A stretch of DNA of 43,701 nt from Acidimicrobiia bacterium (GTDB taxonomy: Bacteria; Actinomycetota; Acidimicrobiia; Spongiisociales; ZC4RG35): the NCBI GenBank assembly GCA_009837815.1, contig VXSV01000135.1:1-43701 (forward strand), written 5' to 3'. The position numbers were made by a program, and so were the translations under genes. Below the pieces are notes generated by a model. That model saw only the letters and a list, made by a program, of their open reading frames with translations, was not told the origin of the DNA and did no database searches. This document shows positions 20,136 to 28,048 of this stretch, piece by piece (within the stretch, counting starts at the first letter, position 1; each line of letters opens with the position of its first letter).

Positions 20136-20780
20136 TTGTTTCACGTGAAACATAACCAAATGGCCGGCCACGACGGGATGAATACCGTCCGGAGAGCCGC
20201 CGACTGGGCAGGGATCAGCCTAACCGCAGGCCAACTTGCTCTTCTCGGAGATCTTGCCGACTGGCTGGTCGCAGAGGCGATCCCGGCGGGCGGCCTGGGG
20301 CCCGCAGAAGGGCCGGTGGTGCATTCCCGACATCTTGCCGACTCTCTTTTGTTCGCCACCCCTTGGCGCTCTCGGCCAGGCTCCCCGGCCACCATCCTTG
20401 ACATAGGCGCCGGCGTGGGCCTTCCCGGCCTGCCTCTGGCCATTTGTTGGCCCTCCAGTCGCGTCACCCTCCTGGAGCGGTCGGCGCGGCGCTCTGACCT
20501 GGCGAAGCGTGCGGTGCGCCTCTTGGGTTTGGAGAACGTCGAAGTTGCCACCACCCAGATGCGGGAATGGGAGACCACCGCTGAACTGTTGGTGTGCCGC
20601 GCGGTGAGTTCCCCCAACCGCCTCAGAGGGGACCTGCGCAGGCTTCTCGACCCCTCCGGAGTAGCAGTGATCGGGGGTTCGCATCACACCCTGCCCAACT
20701 ATCAAGGGTTCTCGACCTGCCGGATTCCATCCAATATCCTTGGAAACCCGGTGTGGCTCCTTATCATGGACAAAACATGA
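20136..20780 (+). CDS. rsmG: 16S rRNA (guanine527-N7)-methyltransferase
   Basis: LDIGAGVGLPGLPLAICWPSSRVTLLERSARRSDL; start ambiguous: TTG 20136 (MFHVKHNQMAG, reading through parS) or ATG 20160/20175; stop overlaps parA ATG. Confidence 0.9.
   Translation: MFHVKHNQMAGHDGMNTVRRAADWAGISLTAGQLALLGDLADWLVAEAIPAGGLGPAEGPVVHSRHLADSLLFATPWRSRPGSPATILDIGAGVGLPGLPLAICWPSSRVTLLERSARRSDLAKRAVRLLGLENVEVATTQMREWETTAELLVCRAVSSPNRLRGDLRRLLDPSGVAVIGGSHHTLPNYQGFSTCRIPSNILGNPVWLLIMDKT
20137..20152. promoter_or_regulatory. parS: parS centromere site 2, overlapping the 5' end of rsmG
   Basis: tgtttcacgtgaaaca, perfect 16-bp palindrome, 61 bp from site 1. Confidence 0.97.
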
Positions 20781-21556
20781 CCTCTGCTTTGATCGCCATC
20801 ACCAACCAAAAGGGCGGCGTAGGCAAAACCACCACGTCTATCAACCTCGGCGCCGCCTTGGCGGGCTTGGGCGAATCGGTTCTGGTCCTGGATCTGGACC
20901 CCCAAGCCAACGCCACCTCCGGATTGGGCGTCAACCATGAAGAGGTTGCTGTTTCGATTTACGACATCCTGCTCAAAGACACGCCCGTCGAGGACGCCAT
21001 CGAGCCTACCGCGGTAAGAAACCTCTATCTCCTGCCCTCCACCCGACATCTTGTCGATGCCAACATCGAACTGGTGCCCATGATGGCCAGAGAACAAAAG
21101 CTGCGAAATGGTTTGCGAGAAATCGACGGGCAATTTTCCTATGTCTTGATCGACTGCCCACCTTCCCTAGGCCTGCTAACGGTAAACGCCCTCACTGCCG
21201 CTCACTACGTCATGATTCCGATGCAGTGCGAGCAATACGCCCTCGACGGCCTCATGGAACTGAATCGCACCATCGAAATGGTTCGCTCCGCTCTCAATCC
21301 CTCCCTGGAGCTCCTCGGGGTCCTCTTGACCATGATGGACGGCAGGACGCGTCTCTCCAGAGAAGTATCCGAACAGGTAAAGGGCTACTTTGGCGACAAT
21401 GTCTTTCGCAGTTATATCCCTCGTAGGGTTCGGCTGGCCGAGGCGGCATCCTATGGGGAGCCCATCGACATCTTCGACAACATGAACCGGGGCGCCATCG
21501 CCTACCGGAGACTGGCCGAGGAGCTCCGTGACCGTCTCAAAGCAAAGGGGGCATAG
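20777..21556 (+). CDS. parA: Chromosome-partitioning ATPase ParA/Soj
   Basis: ITNQKGGVGKTTTSINLGAALA deviant Walker A; VLDLDPQANATSGLG; ATG 20777. Confidence 0.97.
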   Translation: MTSALIAITNQKGGVGKTTTSINLGAALAGLGESVLVLDLDPQANATSGLGVNHEEVAVSIYDILLKDTPVEDAIEPTAVRNLYLLPSTRHLVDANIELVPMMAREQKLRNGLREIDGQFSYVLIDCPPSLGLLTVNALTAAHYVMIPMQCEQYALDGLMELNRTIEMVRSALNPSLELLGVLLTMMDGRTRLSREVSEQVKGYFGDNVFRSYIPRRVRLAEAASYGEPIDIFDNMNRGAIAYRRLAEELRDRLKAKGA

Positions 21557-21561
21557 CCACA

Positions 21562-22431
21562 ATGACCAGCCGTCGAGGAGGATTGGGCCGGGGTTTGAGC
21601 AGCACCCTGATCCCAACCGGTGAACCGGCCTCCGTTTCACCCTACCGGGAAATCCCCATCAGCCGGATCCGTCCCAACCCCTCCCAGCCCCGCACGCATT
21701 ATGACGAGGAGACGCTCCGGGGTCTGGCCCGTTCCATCATCGAGGTCGGGGTGCTACAACCCGTTGTGGTCCAGGAGGCCGATAACGGCTACACCCTCAT
21801 CTCAGGTGAGCGTCGCTGGCGGGCCGCACAACTGGCAGGCCTCGAAAGTATACCTGCCATGCTGCGACAGGCCGATGAGACCGCCGTTCTCACACAGGCG
21901 CTCATCGAGAACCTCCAACGGGAAGATTTGACTCCCTTGGAGGAAGCCTCTGCCTACCGCGACCTCATTGATCAACACGGTCTGACCCAGCAGGAGGTAG
22001 CCCATCGGGTAGGCAAAGGGCGCGCCACGGTAGCCAACAGCGTCCGGCTCCTCCGCCTGCCGCCGCCCATTCTCGAACTCCTGGAGACCGGCAAGCTCAC
22101 CGCCGGGCATGCACGGGCGCTCCTTTCGGTGTCCGACCCCAAGTACGCGACTCACATCGCCAAACGGGCCGTGGCGGAGGGTTGGACGGTTCGGCAGGTT
22201 GAAGAGGCCGCTAATGCGAGGGTCCCGCGCAAACGGGCCTCGCGCACCGCCAATACCCCTCGGCCTGCACAGATCGTCGAATTGGAGACCCGGCTCACCG
22301 ACCAGTTGGGTCTCCCCGTCTCCATCAGCTACGGGAACCAAAAGGGGAGCGTGAAGGTCGGGTTCAACTCGATTGACGATTTGCAAAGAGTCTTCGCCAA
22401 GCTGATTGCCCCCTTGTCAGAGAGGGCGTAA
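21562..22431 (+). CDS. parB: Chromosome-partitioning protein ParB/Spo0J
   Basis: RRGGLGRGLSSTLIP, RPNPSQPRTHYDEE, SGERRWRAAQLAG. Confidence 0.97.
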   Translation: MTSRRGGLGRGLSSTLIPTGEPASVSPYREIPISRIRPNPSQPRTHYDEETLRGLARSIIEVGVLQPVVVQEADNGYTLISGERRWRAAQLAGLESIPAMLRQADETAVLTQALIENLQREDLTPLEEASAYRDLIDQHGLTQQEVAHRVGKGRATVANSVRLLRLPPPILELLETGKLTAGHARALLSVSDPKYATHIAKRAVAEGWTVRQVEEAANARVPRKRASRTANTPRPAQIVELETRLTDQLGLPVSISYGNQKGSVKVGFNSIDDLQRVFAKLIAPLSERA

Positions 22432-22465
22432 ACCCACGGCCTTCACTGCCAAAAAGGGGCGTGGC

Positions 22466-23275
22466 TTAGTCGGCGCTTTCCTCTACATAGGCTATCACTA
22501 CATAGCGTTGTGGAGCTTCACCTTCTGAAAACGAACGCACATTGTCGTGCTTGCTCACTGTATCGTGAATGACCTTGCGGTCAGCAGCGTTCATTGGCTC
22601 AAGCATAAGTTCCCCCCCTTCGGCGTTCACCTGTTCTATCAGGCCTGACGCGTAGATGGCCAGAGCCTGGCGCCGGCGCATACCGTACCCGGCGATATCC
22701 ACCCGTAGTCGAGCCGACCCGTTGGTCCTGCGCTTGATGACTGACTTGGCCACGGTGTGGAGAGCCTCGATCCCGCTGCCCCGCGGGCCCACCAGAGGCT
22801 CCGTCTCTTCGCCCCTGACCTCCAAGGCAACCAGGTCGTCATCCAGCTTGATCTTCACCTCCCCATCCATGTCCACCGCCTCCAACAGACCCGCCACAAA
22901 GCTCCTGGCCACCTCAGCCTGCTCGTCCACGGAGGCAGCCGCCTTGTTCTTAGCAGGTTGCCCGCGTCCTCCGCCCGCCTTCGGCGCCTGCCTCCTCTGG
23001 GAACCACGCGCCTGGGTCTGCTTCTGCCGTTTGGGCCTGCTGTCCTGCTGGCGGCCCTTGGTCTTCTCGCCTCGTCCCCCTCGGCCGCGGCGACGCTTGG
23101 CCGGTTTGCGTTTGGCGCGCACGATGGCGTCCTGGCGGCCCACTCCCAGGAATCCTCGGGCCGGCTCCTGCAGTATCTCCCACTCCACCCTGTTCCGGTC
23201 CTTGAGGCCCAGCTCCTCCAATGCGGCCTGCTCAGCCAGTTCCACCGTTCGGGCTCGTATTTCTATCAGTTCCAT
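22466..23275 (-). CDS. jag: Jag/KhpB RNA-binding protein (Jag-N, KH, R3H) with a highly basic linker
   Basis: MELIEIRARTVELAEQAALEELGLKDR Jag-N; VGPRGSGIEALHTVAKSVIKRR KH; R3H-type ending ADRKVIHDTVSKHDNVRSFSEGEAPQRYVVI; ATG 23275 overlaps the yidC stop (TAATG). Confidence 0.93.
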   Translation of the reverse strand: MELIEIRARTVELAEQAALEELGLKDRNRVEWEILQEPARGFLGVGRQDAIVRAKRKPAKRRRGRGGRGEKTKGRQQDSRPKRQKQTQARGSQRRQAPKAGGGRGQPAKNKAAASVDEQAEVARSFVAGLLEAVDMDGEVKIKLDDDLVALEVRGEETEPLVGPRGSGIEALHTVAKSVIKRRTNGSARLRVDIAGYGMRRRQALAIYASGLIEQVNAEGGELMLEPMNAADRKVIHDTVSKHDNVRSFSEGEAPQRYVVIAYVEESAD

Positions 23276-24144
23276 TATTGGTTCCTCCTCTTCCTCCTCC
23301 TCGATTTTCTGACCGAATGGGAGTGCGGTTGAACGGGCGACGGGGGATCTCCCTCGTCTGGTTTCTCCTCCGCGCCCAGCCCTGGTGGCGGTTCCGGCCG
23401 ACCGTCCATCCAGTTGATAGCGATTTGCTGGCTCAAGCGAACCAGATTGGAAGTCGTCCAATACAGCAACAATCCCGCGGGAAAGTTCCACGAGATGAAG
23501 CCGAGGAAGAGCGGCATGATGCGGGTGAACATCTGCATTTGCCGTCTCTGCCGATCACCCGCCACAGAGACCTGGTCGCGTTGGGTGTACCACTGCTGGA
23601 TGTATTGAATGGTGATCATCAGGATCATGGTGCCCAGGTAAGGGAGCGCGGCCACAAGTCCCGTGGTGGTCGCCTGGGCTGGACTCAACGCCAAGTCCAT
23701 TCCGACGAAGATGGCCTCCTCTGCCCGGATGGCCTCCCACAGAGCGCTCCCCGCAGGCACAGGGGAGAAGTCGGTTTGCAGACCGGTGGGATCGTTCAAG
23801 ACCCGAAAGATGGCAAACAGGATGGGGGACTGGACCAGCAGCGGGCCCAAACACCCCAGCGGGGAAGCTCCGTGCTCGCGTTGCAACTCGGTCATCCGAC
23901 GCTGCATCTCTTCGCGTTGATCCCGGTAGTCCCGTCGAATACGCTGCAACTCCGGCTGTATCTGCATCATCGCCCGGCTGGACCGGGTCTGTTTCAGGGT
24001 GAGTGGAAACAGCAAGGTGTTTATCACCACCGTGACCAGGATGATCGCTATGCCGAAGCTGGGAATGAAGTCGTATGAGATGGCAAAAGACCAGCCCAGC
24101 CCCTCCTTGATCCAATCCCAAAGGGTCCACCACGGGTCTAGCAT
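23275..24144 (-). CDS. yidC: Membrane protein insertase YidC/Oxa1
   Basis: FGIAIILVTVVINTLLFPLTLKQTRSSRAMMQIQPELQRI; PAGLLLYWTTSNLVRLSQQ. Confidence 0.95.
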   Translation of the reverse strand: MLDPWWTLWDWIKEGLGWSFAISYDFIPSFGIAIILVTVVINTLLFPLTLKQTRSSRAMMQIQPELQRIRRDYRDQREEMQRRMTELQREHGASPLGCLGPLLVQSPILFAIFRVLNDPTGLQTDFSPVPAGSALWEAIRAEEAIFVGMDLALSPAQATTTGLVAALPYLGTMILMITIQYIQQWYTQRDQVSVAGDRQRRQMQMFTRIMPLFLGFISWNFPAGLLLYWTTSNLVRLSQQIAINWMDGRPEPPPGLGAEEKPDEGDPPSPVQPHSHSVRKSRRRKRRNQ

Positions 24145-24410
24145 GTTTCCACCCCTCCTGCCGGGACCGGCACCGGATCATACCCGCTCGACCCGAAAGG
24201 TTGACAACGCAACAATCGACGCACCGTCAAAACGACGCCCCTGGTAACGCCGAATCGCTCGACGGCTGTCCTGGCGTATGCCGAACAGGTGGGAAGGTAC
24301 CGGCAACGGCGTCCCAGGTTCGGGCTTATCCGCTCCTGATAGAGCTTTAGCGCGCCCAGCAAAAGCCTTGCGGACCGACCGCTTGTCCTTTGCTCAGGTT
24401 GTGCTCTCAT
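24138..24410 (-). CDS. yidD: Membrane protein insertion efficiency factor YidD
   Basis: LKLYQERISPNLGRRCRYLPTCSAYARTAVERFG. Confidence 0.95.
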   Translation of the reverse strand: MRAQPEQRTSGRSARLLLGALKLYQERISPNLGRRCRYLPTCSAYARTAVERFGVTRGVVLTVRRLLRCQPFGSSGYDPVPVPAGGVETC

Positions 24411-24741
24411 TTTCCATCACCGTTTCCAGTGCGGCTCTAAGCCACTCCACCAATGTGCGGAAGGGAACTTCCGCCACTTGCCGGGTGGCCACTACCACAT
24501 AATCACGACCTGGAGGAGGACCGACTTCCGCCAAAGCGGCGCGCAAGCGTCGCTTTGCACGATTGCGGACGACGGCCGTTCCAACCCGGCGACCGGCCAC
24601 CAGACCGATCCCTGTCCGATCTGTGGTGTTCGGCGCCGAGATGACGCTCAGGCCGCCCACCCGGCATCGCTTGCCTCCCGAGAATACCAAGCGAAAATGC
24701 CTGGAAGTCCGCAGCGGCTGGTAACGCCGGCCTATCTTCAG
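24394..24741 (-). CDS. rnpA: Ribonuclease P protein component (probable CTG start overlapping the rpmH stop)
   Basis: [26 protein letters not shown] signature; track start (TTG 24690) truncates the N-terminus; in-frame upstream codons give [26 protein letters not shown], a typical RnpA N-terminus, from a CTG at 24741. Confidence 0.85.
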   Translation of the reverse strand: MKIGRRYQPLRTSRHFRLVFSGGKRCRVGGLSVISAPNTTDRTGIGLVAGRRVGTAVVRNRAKRRLRAALAEVGPPPGRDYVVVATRQVAEVPFRTLVEWLRAALETVMENESTT

Positions 24742-24872
24742 GCAGCCAGCCGCCTGCGACCCTTGTGTCTCCGGGCCCGAATCACAGCTCGGCCCCCGCG
24801 GGTGCGCATCCGATGACGGAATCCGTGCCGCCGCTTGCGACGGCGAACCTTGGGTTGATAGGTCCTCTTCAT
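24738..24872 (-). CDS. rpmH: 50S ribosomal protein L34
   Basis: [44 protein letters not shown]. Confidence 0.98.
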   Translation of the reverse strand: MKRTYQPKVRRRKRRHGFRHRMRTRGGRAVIRARRHKGRRRLAA

Positions 24873-25036
24873 TAACCGAACCTGCAGACTGTCGACAGCC
24901 ATGTCAAGGCTATCGCAGCAGCCCGCGGAAGTCAAGACGATACGGTCCCGCTTAGGTAGGAATGGCCGGAAAGAGGAGGCGTTTCGCGGAATCGGGCCAA
25001 AAGCCTCCCGGCCACCGGAATAATTACAACCTTGTC

Positions 25037-25042
25037 ATTATA
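25037..25042 (-). promoter_or_regulatory. Candidate -10 element (TATAAT) for the rpmH-rnpA transcript
   Basis: Reverse complement reads TATAAT, ~165 bp upstream of the rpmH ATG in an AT-rich patch; no clear -35. Confidence 0.35.
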
Positions 25043-25141
25043 TGTTTGCACCCCGGCCTTTGTGCTCGTCGAGGATTGGGTTCCTCCTAGTCTGACGATG
25101 ACCGCCTAACAACTGTTCCACGCCCGGAAGGCAGTCCTGCC

Positions 25142-26227
25142 ATGACCAGACCTCTCACGCTGGCGGAGGCCGGAAGACGCATCCGGCCTGCCGACCGAGA
25201 CGCCATGCTGCGAGCACGATCGCGGCAGTCGTCTCTAACGAAGCCGGAGGGGGCTCTTGGCCGTCTGGAGGACATCTCGATCCGACTGGCCGGCATGTTC
25301 GGCGACGAACGGCCTTCCATAGGCGGCAAGACGGTGATCGTGGCGGCGGCCGACCACGGCGTCGCTGCCCAGGGCGTCACCGGGTATCCGCAGGAGGTGA
25401 CCTCGCAGATGGCTCTCAACTTCCTCTCGGGCGGAGCTGCGGTAAGCGTTATGGCCAACTTGCTGGGAGTGCGCCAGATCGTGGTGGACGCCGGGATCGC
25501 CGGCCCGGCATTGCCTCGCCACCCGGACCTGCGCTCCATTCGCGTGGGGAGAGGCACCGGGGACATAAGCCTCGGGCCTGCCATGTCACGCGACCAGGGC
25601 ATCCAATGCGTCGAAACGGGCATCAGGCTGGCGATCGAAGTGGCGCCCGAAGAAGGCTCGCACCTGATAGCAACCGGCGACATGGGAATTGGAAACACGA
25701 CCTCCTCGAGCGCGGTGACCGCCGCAATCACCGGGCGCCCACCGGAGGAGACCACCGGCGCGGGGACGGGACGCACCGCCACCGAACTCCTCCACAAGAC
25801 CGCCGTGGTCCGTCGGGCCCTGCAGGTGAACGATCCTGATCCTTCCGATCCGCTGGACGTGCTCGCCAAGGTTGGCGGGTTCGAGATCGGTGTGCTGGTC
25901 GGCGTCATTCTGGGCGGCGCCGCCATGCGCTGTGCCGTGCTGCTGGATGGGTTCATCTCCGGGGCTTCCGCTCTATTGGCGCAAGGCCTGTGCGCCGCCG
26001 CGCGGGATTACATGATTGCGTCCCACCGGTCGGCCGAGAAAGGCCATGAAACCGTGTTGTCTCACATAGGCTTGGAGCCCCTGCTGGACTTCAACATGCG
26101 TCTCGGAGAAGGAACCGGAGCGGTGCTTGCCATCCCGATCGTGGAGGCGGCCGCGGCCTGTCTGTCCCGAATGGCCACTTTCGACCAGGCCGGCGTCTCC
26201 AACCTCCCAGACGCCAGGCAGTCGTGA
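25142..26227 (+). CDS. cobT: Nicotinate-nucleotide--dimethylbenzimidazole phosphoribosyltransferase
   Basis: LTKPEGALGRLEDISIRLAG; GDMGIGNTTSSSAV; LDFNMRLGEGTGAVLAIPIVEAAA. Confidence 0.96.
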   Translation: MTRPLTLAEAGRRIRPADRDAMLRARSRQSSLTKPEGALGRLEDISIRLAGMFGDERPSIGGKTVIVAAADHGVAAQGVTGYPQEVTSQMALNFLSGGAAVSVMANLLGVRQIVVDAGIAGPALPRHPDLRSIRVGRGTGDISLGPAMSRDQGIQCVETGIRLAIEVAPEEGSHLIATGDMGIGNTTSSSAVTAAITGRPPEETTGAGTGRTATELLHKTAVVRRALQVNDPDPSDPLDVLAKVGGFEIGVLVGVILGGAAMRCAVLLDGFISGASALLAQGLCAAARDYMIASHRSAEKGHETVLSHIGLEPLLDFNMRLGEGTGAVLAIPIVEAAAACLSRMATFDQAGVSNLPDARQS

Positions 26228-27036
26228 GCGGGCTTCGCTCAGCATTGGGCTTCCTGACAATCATTCCTGTCGGGTCCGGCTACAGAACGGGCACCGGAGG
26301 ACTGTCTTCGGCCCGCGCCTGGTTCCCTGCCGTCGGGGTGCTGCTCGGTTTTGCCCTGGCAGGCATCGATCTCCTGTTGGGCTGGGTCTACATGGCGGGA
26401 TCCGGCGCCGATGCCCAAGCCCATCCTACGCGTCACGTCCTTACCGCCGTAGTTCTGGTCACGGCCTTGGTCGCCATGACTCGCGCCCTGCACCTGGATG
26501 GGTTCATGGATACCTGTGACGCCCTCCTTGGTGGTTCCAGCCCGGAGCACCGCCGACGGATTCTTAAGGATCCGGAGGTCGGAGCCTTCGCAGTGGCGGG
26601 GGTGGTGTGTTTGCTCCTGCTCAAGGTCGCGGCCGTCTCGGCCCTGCCGGACCAGGTCCGTCCGTGGATATTGATGCTGGTCCCCTGCATCTCCCGAGGA
26701 GGAATGCTGTTGGTAATGGAGATGTTTCCTTACGTCGGGGGCGATGGTCTGGGTGCTGCATTCCTCAAGCGGCCGGGCCGGTGGCAGTTGATCTTCGGTA
26801 CCACCCTCGCGGTGCTGGCCGGCTTCGCGCTGGCGGGACCATGGAGTCTTGTCTTACTTGCCTTGGCCTTTCTTGCGGCCTGGTCGATCGGAGCCTTTGC
26901 CACCAGGCTGTTGGGAGGCGTGACCGGCGACATCTATGGAGCCGTCAACGAAACCGTGGAGGCCGTCGCCTTCCTTTGCGCTGCTCTGCTGAGCGTAGGG
27001 GCGCCGAATGTGCTGATCCCTTCGTGGTACCCGTGA
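26224..27036 (+). CDS. cobS: Adenosylcobinamide-GDP ribazoletransferase
   Basis: LRSALGFLTIIPVG; ALHLDGFMDTCDALLGGSSPEHRRRILKDPEVGAFAVAGVV. Confidence 0.95.
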   Translation: MSGLRSALGFLTIIPVGSGYRTGTGGLSSARAWFPAVGVLLGFALAGIDLLLGWVYMAGSGADAQAHPTRHVLTAVVLVTALVAMTRALHLDGFMDTCDALLGGSSPEHRRRILKDPEVGAFAVAGVVCLLLLKVAAVSALPDQVRPWILMLVPCISRGGMLLVMEMFPYVGGDGLGAAFLKRPGRWQLIFGTTLAVLAGFALAGPWSLVLLALAFLAAWSIGAFATRLLGGVTGDIYGAVNETVEAVAFLCAALLSVGAPNVLIPSWYP

Positions 27037-27575
27037 AGGGGGACATAACTTTCATCCTGGGTGGGGCTCGCTCAGGGAAAAGCACCGCCGCCGAGCGGCT
27101 GGCCCGCCGAGGCGACCGCGTGCTGTTCGTCGCCACCGCCGAGGCCCTGGACGAAGAGATGGAGAGGCGCATCCGGATCCACCGACAAGAACGGCCCACC
27201 GAGTGGGACACCCTGGAGGAGCCTCGGGCGCTTGTTTCGGCGCTGCAACCCCGTCTCGCCCACTACGAGGTCTTTCTGATCGACTGCATAACCGTATGGG
27301 TGAGCAATCTCTTGTTGGCCATGGACGACCATCCCGACGCCGAGCGCCGCGTAGTGGACGAGACGCGACGACTCCTCGACCTGATGCAGGACTCTCACGC
27401 CGCGTGGATTGTGGTCAGCAACGAGGTCGGTATGGGTATCGTTCCGGCTTCGCCTCTCGGAAGGGTGTTCCGTGATGCTCTGGGCCGGGTCAACCAGATC
27501 ATCGCCGCTCGGTCCAGCAGGGTTCTCCTGATGGTGGCGGGGCTGTCCTTCGAAGCGCCGCTCTATTCAGAGTGA
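27033..27575 (+). CDS. cobU: Adenosylcobinamide kinase/guanylyltransferase
   Basis: ITFILGGARSGKSTAAERLA P-loop; DCITVWVSNLL; VVSNEVGMGIVPASPLGRVFRDALGRVNQ; GTG 27033 overlaps the cobS stop. Confidence 0.95.
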   Translation: MKGDITFILGGARSGKSTAAERLARRGDRVLFVATAEALDEEMERRIRIHRQERPTEWDTLEEPRALVSALQPRLAHYEVFLIDCITVWVSNLLLAMDDHPDAERRVVDETRRLLDLMQDSHAAWIVVSNEVGMGIVPASPLGRVFRDALGRVNQIIAARSSRVLLMVAGLSFEAPLYSE

Positions 27576-28048
27576 CACACAAAGTTCGAGAACCCCGGTC
27601 AGAGATGGGCCCACGCCGGGCGTCAGTTGGTTCCCCGCGGCGGGACGGGTCCGCGGACGCCTTGCAGCCGCGCCTGTGAAGTCGCGACAACAACCTGTTT
27701 TGTGGCAAAAAAGCCCCAAGAGTTCGCGAAATAAAGCCCCCATAATCCCACCGGTGTCTTTCGGCAGGTAAACCCGTATGTCCACCCAGGCCGACCCCCG
27801 GTGGCCAGAAGCCCTTTCCCAGGTCAACTGGGGAATCTGACCCGATTTGCCATGCGGTGTCACCTCTTGGCGACGGCGGTTTTCCCAGTTCTTACACTTG
27901 CCCTACCGATGGACTCTTCCCTGCCGGGTGGGTCCTACCGGTTGTCCCGCAAACCCCTCTGAATCCGCCCCAGTCCCCCCAAACCAAGCCTGCGGTTCGA
28001 CAGTCGGAGTTGCACGTAGCCTCGACCCGAATCTCAGGCGCCGGAGAT

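Noticed and set aside
22432-22465. Bidirectional terminator between parB and jag
   Set aside because: Convergent location is right, but no good inverted repeat was found.
22656-23332. Long plus-strand ORFs opposite jag
   Set aside because: Antisense artefacts; the minus strand encodes Jag with KH/R3H domains.
24889-24898. Perfect palindrome ctgtcgacag upstream of rpmH
   Set aside because: 10-bp palindromes are frequent by chance; no partner site or known operator match.
24936-25141. Possible cobalamin riboswitch before cobT
   Set aside because: No recognisable B12-box (GCCACTG / GCCAGGAGACCTGCC-like) or expected stems; only a vague ggaaggcagtcctgcc match.
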